Assembly: GCA_964400885.1 (NCBI GenBank)
Contig: CAYNWH010000021.1
Span: 1-12,038, forward strand
Source: CAYNWH01 sp964400885
GTDB lineage: Bacteria > Patescibacteriota > Patescibacteriia > CAIXNZ01
DNA length: 12,038 bases
Direction: 5' to 3'
Shown here: positions 1-6,018 of the stretch, piece after piece
How positions within the stretch are numbered: position 1 is the first letter of the stretch
Layout of the letters: each line of letters starts with the position of its first letter
Made by a program: the position numbers and the translations under genes
Notes under the pieces: generated by a model
Databases searched by the model: none
What the model was told of the DNA's origin: nothing
Seen by the model: only the letters and a program-made list of their open reading frames with translations

Positions 1-1065
1 CAATTAGGGATTAATTATTTGAAAAATCCGAAATTGCTTAAAGAATATTATCAAAAATTTAAAGCAGAGAAAAAAATTGATAAAAGTAAAATTAAGGAGT
101 ATATAAATACAGGCCTTAGTTTGCTGTTAATTCTTATTTTTTTCCAGGTTTTAAGAGCCAGGTTTAATGAATTTTTAAATCCTTATTTTGGCCAGCTGGC
201 AACAGCTTCATATTTTTTAGCTAGTGTGGCAATTTTTAAACCTCTTAGAGCTTTGCTGCAAAAAAAGATAATTTTAGCTTCTATTTTTGTTGCCTTTTAT
301 TTCATTTTAGGCTTTATCTTTTTTCGCCAGATAGTCTATGGCGATTTGCATAAGATCTTTGCCTTACAAATGGTCTTAATGGGTTCTTATTTTTATATTT
401 ATAAATATGGCAAAGATTTGGGCCAGTTTTTATATAATTCAGCTGAAATTAAATTAGTGCCTGTTGAAGCATTAGAGCCCGGAGTTTTTATTAATAAAAA
501 TTATATCCAAGGCATAATGGGTTCAAGGACTAATTTAGATGAATTTAAAAAAGAGCTGGATCCCTTATTAGAAGAAACCGAAAAAAGTGAGCTTTGGCAA
601 TTAATTGGGCGCAAAACCAATAAAACAATGATGGAAAAACAAAAATACCAATTACTCTCTCTTTACCGTTATTTTAGGCTCAATTCTTTACCATCTCTAA
701 TTAAGCAAATTTATGGATATAAAAAACAAAGAGATTTGGATAAGTCACTCTTAGCTAAAATTTCTGAGAAGTTGAATGAGCAGCAAAAACAAAAGCTGGA
801 GCAGATTATTCATAATACTGACGAAATTAAAGAATTTTTAAAATCAATTCGGGGCAGGTTAAACGCAGAGCAAGCTAGCCAGCTTAAAGCCATGTTAAAA
901 CAACGAAATGAAGAAATTAGCCAGCAAGGCTATGAACCTGTTAAACAGCTTATTTTGCATAAGACTTTTTCTTTTGCGCCCTGGATGCTTTTGGGCGTAG
1001 TTATTACGTTACTGACTAAAAGTTCTTTGATTCATCTTATTTATCAGTACATTTTGCATCGCTAG
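1..1065 (+). CDS. Multi-pass membrane protein, 5' end outside window; possibly C-terminal part of an A24-type (prepilin) peptidase
   Basis: The frame is open from base 1 to the TAG at 1063-1065, so the gene probably begins upstream. A TTG at 19 preceded by TAGGGA is the only nearby alternative start. Numbering from that TTG, hydrophobic segments lie at about residues 32-48, 58-75, 83-104, 112-130 and 318-342. Between the last two is a long charged, helical, probably cytoplasmic region (about 145-310). The last segment begins FAPWMLLGVVITLL, which resembles the conserved final helix of prepilin/preflagellin peptidases, and VEALEPGVFI resembles the loop after the membrane domain in archaeal-type members. 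No GxGD or other catalytic aspartate motif is visible in the part present, so enzyme identity is a weak inference. If correct, it would process type IV pilin precursors at the inner membrane. A membrane protein of unknown function is the safe reading. Confidence 0.6.
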   Translation, partial: QLGINYLKNPKLLKEYYQKFKAEKKIDKSKIKEYINTGLSLLLILIFFQVLRARFNEFLNPYFGQLATASYFLASVAIFKPLRALLQKKIILASIFVAFYFILGFIFFRQIVYGDLHKIFALQMVLMGSYFYIYKYGKDLGQFLYNSAEIKLVPVEALEPGVFINKNYIQGIMGSRTNLDEFKKELDPLLEETEKSELWQLIGRKTNKTMMEKQKYQLLSLYRYFRLNSLPSLIKQIYGYKKQRDLDKSLLAKISEKLNEQQKQKLEQIIHNTDEIKEFLKSIRGRLNAEQASQLKAMLKQRNEEISQQGYEPVKQLILHKTFSFAPWMLLGVVITLLTKSSLIHLIYQYILHR

Positions 1066-1097
1066 GAAATTTTGCTAAAATAAAAGGCATAAGGTCA

Positions 1098-1198
1098 AAA
1101 ACGTCCTTTGTCATCCAGAGCGTAGCGAAGGATCTCTATGTCCAAGGAGATCCCTCACTTCATTCGGGATGACGTAATGCGAGGACAAAGGACGTTTT
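1098..1198. repeat. Nested palindromic (REP/MITE-like) element upstream of cysS
   Basis: Three inverted repeats are nested. The outer 15-bp perfect arms are AAAACGTCCTTTGTC at 1098-1112 and its complement at 1184-1198. The middle arms are GTCATCC at 1110-1116 and GGATGAC at 1167-1173. The inner arms are GGATCTC at 1130-1136 and GAGATCC at 1147-1153. The sequence GAGCGTAGCGAAGGATCTC resembles a palindromic intergenic repeat I recognise from many bacterial genomes. The element ends 14 bases before the cysS ATG, and its right arm is followed by TTTTGTTTATT. When transcribed it could act as a terminator-like hairpin for the upstream gene or mask the cysS start. Confidence 0.7.
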
Positions 1199-1212
1199 GT
1201 TTATTAAAAATT

Positions 1213-2337
1213 ATGATAAAATTATTTAATACACTTACTCGTAAAAAAGAAGAATTTAAGCCGATTAAGGATAAAAAAGTGGGGCTTTATACATGCGGTC
1301 CCACTGTTTATAATTATGCGCATTTAGGNNNNNNNNNNNNNNNNNNNNNNNNNNNNNNNNNNNNNNNNNNNNNNNNNNNNNNNNNNNNNNNNNNNNNNNN
1401 NNNNNNNNNNNNNNNNNNNNNNNNNNNNAAAGATTATACCAAACTTTCTCATCAAAAATTAGAGGAACTGCAAGAAGGCGCGCGCGTGGAAAAAAACCCT
1501 GAGAAAAAAAATCCAACTGATTTTGCTTTATGGAAGTTTTCGCCTCAAGATCAAAAACGGCAAATGGAATGGGATTCACCCTGGGGCATGGGTTTTCCGG
1601 GCTGGCATATAGAATGTTCTGCCATGAGCATGAAATATCTTGGTAATGAACTGGATATTCATTGCGGGGGCATTGACCATATTAATGTACATCATACTAA
1701 TGAGATTGCTCAGTCAGAAGCGGCGACTGGCAAAAAGTTTTTTAATTACTGGGTGCATGGCGCTTTCTTAAATTTAGCCGGCGGGGTGAAAATGGCTAAA
1801 AGTGATGAGAATTTTTTAACCTTAGAAAATGCTTTTGTGAAAAAAAACATTAATCCTTTAGTTTATCGTTTTGCCAGTTTTTTGACTCATTACCGCAAAC
1901 CCATGGAATATTCCGAAGCTTCAGTTGCTTCAGCGCAAAATGGTTTAGATCATTTATATAATCAGATCCGCAGTTTGGGCAAAAAAAAGGGCAAAGTAAA
2001 TCAGGAATTTAAAAAGAAATTTTTAGAGGCAATTGATGATGATTTAAATATGCCTCAGGCCTTGGCCATGGTGCAGGAAGTTTTAAAATCAGATTTATCT
2101 GATGCTGATAAACTGGCTACGGTTTTGGATTTTGATCAGGTTTTAGGTCTGGATTTGGTTAAAATAATAAAAGAGAAAATAAAAATACCCAAAGAAGTTC
2201 AGACCTTGGTTAAAACCAGGGAAGAGGCGCGTAAAAACAAAGATTGGCAAAAATCCGATAAATTAAGGGATAAAATAAATAATCTGGGTTATTCAGTTGA
2301 AGATACGAGCGAGGGACAGGTGGTGAAGAAGAAATAA
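1213..2337 (+). CDS. cysS: Cysteinyl-tRNA synthetase (interrupted by a sequence gap)
   Basis: Class I aminoacyl-tRNA synthetase that charges tRNA-Cys with cysteine in the cytoplasm. The N-terminus MIKLFNTLTRKKEEFKPI and the TCGPTVY segment are typical; C28 is the first zinc ligand. The HIGH-type motif starts as HLG at residues 37-39, where the gap begins. After the gap come GWHIECSAMS (second zinc Cys) and GGIDHINVHHTNEIAQSE (His and Glu ligands). KMAKS, a variant of KMSKS, is at nt 1789-1803. The DALR-type helical domain and a normal C-terminus (VEDTSEGQ) follow. ATG 1213 was chosen because homology starts there; the same frame is open back to 1138, but that part is only the palindromic element. 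Compared with the E. coli enzyme, about 110 residues lie between the flanks of the gap, so the true gap should be near 330 bases, not 100. No Shine-Dalgarno site is visible. Confidence 0.95.
   Translation: MIKLFNTLTRKKEEFKPIKDKKVGLYTCGPTVYNYAHLXXXXXXXXXXXXXXXXXXXXXXXXXXXXXXXXXXKDYTKLSHQKLEELQEGARVEKNPEKKNPTDFALWKFSPQDQKRQMEWDSPWGMGFPGWHIECSAMSMKYLGNELDIHCGGIDHINVHHTNEIAQSEAATGKKFFNYWVHGAFLNLAGGVKMAKSDENFLTLENAFVKKNINPLVYRFASFLTHYRKPMEYSEASVASAQNGLDHLYNQIRSLGKKKGKVNQEFKKKFLEAIDDDLNMPQALAMVQEVLKSDLSDADKLATVLDFDQVLGLDLVKIIKEKIKIPKEVQTLVKTREEARKNKDWQKSDKLRDKINNLGYSVEDTSEGQVVKKK
1329..1428. other. Scaffold gap (100 N) inside cysS
   Basis: Exactly 100 unknown bases, a usual placeholder length. The gap removes most of the catalytic Rossmann half of CysRS. 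The frame happens to stay open across it. Confidence 0.95.
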
Positions 2338-2339
2338 AA

Positions 2340-2367
2340 TAGATTATAGATTATGGATTATAGATTA
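2340..2367. repeat. Tandem repeat, 7-mer TAGATTA x4
   Basis: Four adjacent copies of TAGATTA (the third is TGGATTA) directly follow the cysS stop. Copy number could vary by slippage. No function is visible. Confidence 0.8.
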
Positions 2368-2376
2368 AGAATTTAG

Positions 2377-2408
2377 ATGTCATGGTTCGACTAAGCTCAC
2401 CATGACAT
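2377..2408. repeat. REP-like hairpin 5' of the RAYT gene
   Basis: Perfect 10-bp stem: ATGTCATGGT at 2377-2386 pairs with ACCATGACAT at 2399-2408, around a 12-base loop TCGACTAAGCTC. It lies 26 bases before the transposase start codon, where REP units usually accompany RAYT genes. It could also serve as a hairpin between cysS and the transposase, but it is not followed by a T-run. Confidence 0.7.
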
Positions 2409-2434
2409 TTCATTTAGAAAAGGTTTTATTATAA

Positions 2435-2995
2435 ATGGATGAATTGTTTAAAAATAAATATCGGGTGCCATCAATACGTTTACAAGGTTGGGATTATACT
2501 CAGCCTGCCATGTATTATGTAACAATTTGTACCAAAGATAGAAAATGTTGTTTGGGCGAAATTAGAAATGGGATGGTTTATTTGTCAGATATAGGTAAGA
2601 TCGTCTTTGCAGAATGGTTAAATACGCCAAAGGTCAGGCCAAATGTGGCATTGGATGATTTTATTATAATGCCGAATCATTTGCATGGGATAATTGAAAT
2701 TAAAAATGATAAAGATTTTGATGATGGAAATTGTAGAGACGCGCCGCGGCGCGTCTCTACAGGGAATAAATTTGCCCCATTACCATCAAAATCTTTATCA
2801 TCAATCATTAATCATTTTAAGGGTACGGTTAAACGCCTATGCAATAGAAGAGATTTGGAATATTTCGCATGGCAACCCCGTTATTATGAACATATTATTC
2901 GTGATGAAGATGATTATATGCGCATTAAAAAATATATTGCTTTAAATCCTATTAATTGGCTGAAAGACAGAAATAATCCCATAAACATAAAATGA
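2435..2995 (+). CDS. REP-associated tyrosine transposase (RAYT, Y1_Tnp/TnpA_REP family)
   Basis: Single-strand DNA nuclease of the HUH/Y1 class, related to IS200/IS605 TnpA; family members bind and cut REP hairpins. The N-terminal part (residues 1-90) holds YYVTICTKDR and the HUH pair H82-L-H84 in MPNHLHGIIEI. The second half has WQPRYYEHIIRDEDDY and KKYIALNP; by comparison with E. coli TnpA_REP the nucleophile is probably Y167 of YIALNP. The length, 186 aa, is normal. Between the halves, residues 91-125 form a linker, and residues 100-109 (CRDAPRRVST) are encoded exactly by a perfect 30-bp palindrome. The ORF is intact, so the enzyme may be active. A weak GAAAAGG precedes the ATG at a long spacing. 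The stop is only 4 bases from the dus start, so the two may be co-transcribed. Confidence 0.9.
   Translation: MDELFKNKYRVPSIRLQGWDYTQPAMYYVTICTKDRKCCLGEIRNGMVYLSDIGKIVFAEWLNTPKVRPNVALDDFIIMPNHLHGIIEIKNDKDFDDGNCRDAPRRVSTGNKFAPLPSKSLSSIINHFKGTVKRLCNRRDLEYFAWQPRYYEHIIRDEDDYMRIKKYIALNPINWLKDRNNPINIK
2706..2801. repeat. Long inverted repeat (17-bp arms) inside the RAYT gene, enclosing a palindrome
   Basis: ATGATAAAGATTTTGAT at 2706-2722 is repeated as its exact reverse complement at 2785-2801. The 62 bases between the arms contain the 30-bp palindrome. Both arms are coding, giving DKDFD on one side and SKSLS on the other. In single-stranded DNA or mRNA this would form a large stem topped by a second hairpin. 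Confidence 0.85.
2732..2761. repeat. Perfect 30-bp palindrome within the RAYT coding sequence
   Basis: TGTAGAGACGCGCCG (2732-2746) is followed directly by its exact reverse complement (2747-2761). It is GC-rich inside an AT-rich gene and spans exactly ten codons (residues 100-109) in frame. The foot of the hairpin carries GTAG, the tetranucleotide that marks REP sites cut by the E. coli RAYT. Confidence 0.9.
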
Positions 2996-2999
2996 ACAC

Positions 3000-3962
3000 A
3001 TGAAAAATTTCTGGGAACAATTTAAGAAACCGATTTTGGCTTTGGCGCCCATGGCTGGCATTACTGATTCAGCATTTCGCCAGATTTGCAAAAAATACGG
3101 CGCGGATGTGGTTTATTCAGAAATGATTTCTGTTGACGGCTTGCATTATCAGTCTGCTCGCACAGTTAAAATGTTGGAATATTCTAAAAAAGAAGAGCCG
3201 ATTGTTTTTCAATTATTTGGCAAAAAGCCGGAATTTTTTATTAGCGCTGCTAAGTTAATTGAAAAAAAAGGCGGAGCAGGTATTGATCTTAATTTCGGTT
3301 GCCCGGCGCCTAAAATTTACAAATACGGCGGGGGAGTGAAATTAATGCGCGATTTGGATTTATGTTACGAGATTGTTAAAGCAACTTGCCAGGCCGTTAA
3401 AATCCCTGTTTCCGTTAAACTGCGTCGCTCTATCAAAACTTTGGATAAAAAGAAAGAAATTACGGCTTTGGATTTTATTAATAAAATAAAAGATCTGCCA
3501 GTGTCTGCCGTGATGATTCATGGGCGCAGTTATGAGCAGGGCTTTAAAGGCGAGCCTGATTATGCCATGATTAAAAAAGTCAAACAAAAATTTTTGGGTA
3601 TTGTTTTGGGTAATGGGGGAATTTATAATCCGGAATTGGCAAAATCGATGCTGGACAAAACAAAAGTTGACGGGCTAGGTCTGGCGCAAGGAGTTTTGGG
3701 CAAACCCTGGCTGTTTCAGCAGATTAAAGATTATTTGAGTCAAGGGAAATATGAAAAATTTACTTCAGCGAAAATTAAAAAAATAATTTTAGAACATAGC
3801 CGGCTTAATTATAAATTAAAAGGCAAACGGGGGATAATGGAAATGCGCAAGCATTTAGGCTGGTACGTGAAAGGTTTTGCTGGCGCTGCAGAAATTAGAA
3901 AAAAGTTAATGCAGGTGGAAACTTTGTCAGCGATTAAAAAAATATTAAATTCAAAATTATGG
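3000..3962 (+). CDS. dus: tRNA-dihydrouridine synthase, 3' end in a gap
   Basis: FMN enzyme that reduces specific uridines in the tRNA D-loop to dihydrouridine. The TIM-barrel landmarks are in order: LALAPMAGITD (FMN site, 13-23), NFGCPAPK with the catalytic Cys C101, SVKLR (138-142), IHGRSYEQGFKG (173-184; usual form HGRTRxQxYxG), GNGGI (204-208), and GLAQGVLGKPW (227-237). The last normally reads GRGALGNPW, so the phosphate-loop Arg is Gln here. The C-terminal helical domain includes EMRKHLGWYVKG. There are 321 residues before the gap, close to the usual 310-340, so only the last residues are missing. It starts 4 bases after the RAYT stop without a clear Shine-Dalgarno site, suggesting read-through transcription. 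The subfamily (DusA/B/C) cannot be fixed from this. Confidence 0.93.
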
Positions 3963-4062
3963 NNNNNNNNNNNNNNNNNNNNNNNNNNNNNNNNNNNNNN
4001 NNNNNNNNNNNNNNNNNNNNNNNNNNNNNNNNNNNNNNNNNNNNNNNNNNNNNNNNNNNNNN
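3963..4062. other. Scaffold gap (100 N) between converging genes
   Basis: The gap hides the 3' end of dus (+) and the 3' end of the small minus-strand gene. Any terminator between these converging genes would lie here. Confidence 0.95.
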
Positions 4063-4255
4063 TTTCCTTGGGATTTTGTTGCAGCTTTTGGGTGGCGGCA
4101 AGATCTATGTCTTGCCATTTTAGATAGCCTTCAATCTCATAAGCAGCCATTGTACCTTCAGGATTATCTTTAATGAGATTTTTTAAATTCTTAAGTGATA
4201 CGCCTTCCATTTGAGAGAGCGTGACGATCTCGCCTGTTTTTAGCACTACTTTCAA
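4063..4255 (-). CDS. Small conserved-looking protein of unknown function, 3' end in a gap
   Basis: The first 64 residues are visible: MKVVLKTGEIVTLSQMEGVS at the N-terminus, then LKNLIKDNPEGTMAAYEIEGYLKWQDIDLAATQKL. It looks like a small soluble alpha/beta domain; I do not recognise the family. The start is TTG at 4255, chosen because AAAGGAGG lies 6 bases upstream. A longer ATG start at 4306 in the same frame would overlap the end of the CorA gene by 32 bases and has no such site. It begins 19 bases after the CorA stop, so the two are probably one transcript. The C-terminus is lost in the gap. Confidence 0.65.
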
Positions 4256-4274
4256 TTGTGGCCTCCTTTCTGCT

Positions 4275-5207
4275 TTAAATCCACTTTTTATGTTTAAAAT
4301 AGGCAAACATTAAAATAGTCGCTCCTAACATTATAGCAATTATTTTCCAAAAGTCAAGGGGTGTGCCGACAAACGGCATATAAACCACATTCATGCCAAA
4401 AATAGCAGCCATTAAAGTTAAAGGAAAAACAATAACAGAAAAAATCGTCAAAGTTCTCATGATATCATTTAATTTGAAAGTGACCAGCGCATTATTAGTG
4501 TCCTCTAAGGCATTAATAGTCTGCTGGTAGTTTTCTAAAAGATCCCAGATGTTTTTGACGTAATCCAGCAGGTCATTATAAAAAATAGCAGTTTTTTCTT
4601 TGCGGCCAGAAAAAACAAATTGCTGGCTGATTAGTTTTTTGAGTATATTTTTATGGACCTGCATTATTTTTCTAAAATAAACAATATTTCTTTTGATAAT
4701 TAATATTTCTTTGACCATTTGCCTTTCTTTGCCGGCAAACATATTTTTTTCAATCGCATTGATATTTAAGCTGATATGATCAAGCATGGGGAACACTGAA
4801 ACATAGATTCTATCCAGAATTTCATATAAAAGCATGGCTGGCGTATCATTCAAGTAAAGATCTTTCTCATTTTTATCTTCCTTGCAATTTTTGAAAAAGT
4901 CTTTTAATGGCACTAATTGGTTGTAATGCAGTATGATTAAATGGTCTTTAGTTATAAAAATGTCAATTTCAGCCGGCTTGATTTCTCGAGTCTGCCGGTT
5001 ATAAACAGGGAAAAGCAATACCATAAAATAATAATCAGGCCTGATGTTTAATTTTGGCCTTTGTGCATGTTTATGGGAATAAGAATCTTCCAAATCCAGC
5101 TGATTGAATTTGAATTTCTTTCTTAAATAATCAATTTCTGTTTCTGAAGCTTGGGTTATATTGAGCCAGCTTAATTTTCTGGATTTTATGATTTGGCTTT
5201 CGGGCAT
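4275..5207 (-). CDS. corA: CorA-family divalent cation transporter
   Basis: Homopentameric inner-membrane channel for Mg2+ (or Co2+/Ni2+). The large N-terminal cytoplasmic alpha/beta domain (about 1-150) has the usual features, including IDIFITKDHLIILH. It is followed by the long helical stalk (about 150-245). Two C-terminal membrane helices follow at about 251-272 and 286-305, with the signature GMN at 271-273 (FGMNVVYMPF). The usual acidic residue after MP is missing (MPFVG), which may alter selectivity. The C-terminal tail KHKKWI is basic, as usual. The length, 310 aa, is typical. The ATG at 5207 is two bases from the gap, so the promoter, ribosome binding site and any N-terminal extension cannot be seen. 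The small gene at 4255 follows closely. Confidence 0.92.
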   Translation of the reverse strand: MPESQIIKSRKLSWLNITQASETEIDYLRKKFKFNQLDLEDSYSHKHAQRPKLNIRPDYYFMVLLFPVYNRQTREIKPAEIDIFITKDHLIILHYNQLVPLKDFFKNCKEDKNEKDLYLNDTPAMLLYEILDRIYVSVFPMLDHISLNINAIEKNMFAGKERQMVKEILIIKRNIVYFRKIMQVHKNILKKLISQQFVFSGRKEKTAIFYNDLLDYVKNIWDLLENYQQTINALEDTNNALVTFKLNDIMRTLTIFSVIVFPLTLMAAIFGMNVVYMPFVGTPLDFWKIIAIMLGATILMFAYFKHKKWI

Positions 5208-5209
5208 GG

Positions 5210-5309
5210 NNNNNNNNNNNNNNNNNNNNNNNNNNNNNNNNNNNNNNNNNNNNNNNNNNNNNNNNNNNNNNNNNNNNNNNNNNNNNNNNNNNNNNNNNNN
5301 NNNNNNNNN
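5210..5309. other. Scaffold gap (100 N) between divergent genes
   Basis: The gap sits between divergently oriented corA (-) and the 5393-9235 cassette (+). It hides the corA control region and possibly another small gene. Confidence 0.95.
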
Positions 5310-5329
5310 GTTGTTTTAGAGGGAGAGCT

Positions 5330-5357
5330 TTAACTTTTTAGCCAAATATAGTATAAT
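5330..5357 (+). promoter_or_regulatory. Predicted sigma70-type promoter for the ATPase cassette
   Basis: A perfect TATAAT at 5352-5357 is preceded by TTAACT (4 of 6 matches to TTGACA) at 5330-5335, with a 16-base spacer. It would start transcription about 30 bases before ATG 5393. The -35 match is modest. Confidence 0.5.
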
Positions 5358-5392
5358 TTTATTAGATTTAAAGTCCTATTAAATTAAAGCTA

Positions 5393-5932
5393 ATGCCTAA
5401 GAAAATTCAAGATATAACGCCTGGCCAGGAAAAGCCAGAAAATACAGACCCTTTTAAGCCAGAGAAAATTGAAGAAGCTCCGGCTCAGTTTGAAGTTGAG
5501 AAAAAAATTGAAGTGGAAAGGCCAGCTGAAGCTAAACCAGTTGAACAACTTCCAGCTAAACCAGCTGAAATGGCTGAGGTGGCTCCAGTTACAACTGCTC
5601 CTGCAAAGCCAGCGGCTAAAAATCCGGCCTTAGAAAAGATAGAGGATGTTTTAGAAGAAGATCTGGAAGAAATCTATTTTCAGCTGCCGCCGGAAAAGCA
5701 AGCTGAGTTTAAACAAGCAGGTGAAGAAACAGCCAGTAAAATAGAGCTTTTGCTAAAAGCTACAAAAGTAAAAATTAAAAAGGTTTTAGAGTTAATTTTT
5801 AATTGGTTAAAAATTATTCCTGGTATAAATAAATTTTTCTTAGAACAAGAAGCTAAAATTAAAACTGATAAAATTTTAGAGATAAAAGAAAAAAGTCAGA
5901 TGCCTCCAGATCAAGATAAAAACAAAATTTAA
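5393..5932 (+). CDS. Unknown acidic/proline-rich protein with helical C-terminus, upstream of the ATPase
   Basis: 179 aa. Residues 1-78 are low-complexity, rich in Pro, Glu, Ala and Lys, and probably disordered. Residues 79-125 (ALEKIEDVLEEDLEEIYFQL...) look helical and strongly acidic. Residues 126-150 include VLELIFNWLKIIPGINKFFL, an amphipathic or membrane-surface helix that is too polar for a clear transmembrane segment. The tail is charged. There is no signal peptide or catalytic motif. I recall similar proteins next to the TraD/HerA-like ATPase in Patescibacteria, so an accessory or adaptor role is plausible but is inferred only from context. The ATG at 5393 follows the predicted promoter; no Shine-Dalgarno site is evident. 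Confidence 0.8.
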   Translation: MPKKIQDITPGQEKPENTDPFKPEKIEEAPAQFEVEKKIEVERPAEAKPVEQLPAKPAEMAEVAPVTTAPAKPAAKNPALEKIEDVLEEDLEEIYFQLPPEKQAEFKQAGEETASKIELLLKATKVKIKKVLELIFNWLKIIPGINKFFLEQEAKIKTDKILEIKEKSQMPPDQDKNKI

Positions 5933-6000
5933 TCCGCCTTCGCCCATCCTTCGCTTGCGCTTCGGAGTGACTTCGTCCTTCTATGGCAGGATGAAAGCTG
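5933..6000. repeat. Degenerate REP-like palindromic remnant
   Basis: GC-rich sequence (TCCGCCTTCGCCCATCCTTC...) fills the gap between two AT-rich genes. CATCCT at 5945-5950 and AGGATG at 5988-5993 form the clearest arms, with further CTTCG repeats between. The style resembles the palindromic units elsewhere in the window. It may be a decayed composite of two units. Confidence 0.45.
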
Positions 6001-6018
6001 GCAGATGAAGAAAACAAA

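Noticed and set aside
1138..1212. In-frame upstream extension of cysS to ATG 1138
   Set aside because: The extra 25 codons are only the palindromic element read as protein; CysRS homology starts at 1213.
1265..1579. Minus-strand reading frame across the cysS gap
   Set aside because: It is antisense to cysS, spans N bases and shows no family features.
2694..2945. Second plus-strand frame inside the RAYT gene
   Set aside because: It is an overlapping frame of a well-supported gene with no start signal or homology.
1329..5309. All three N-gaps are preceded by GG
   Set aside because: Three cases are too few, and 100-N blocks are a standard scaffold placeholder; probably coincidence.
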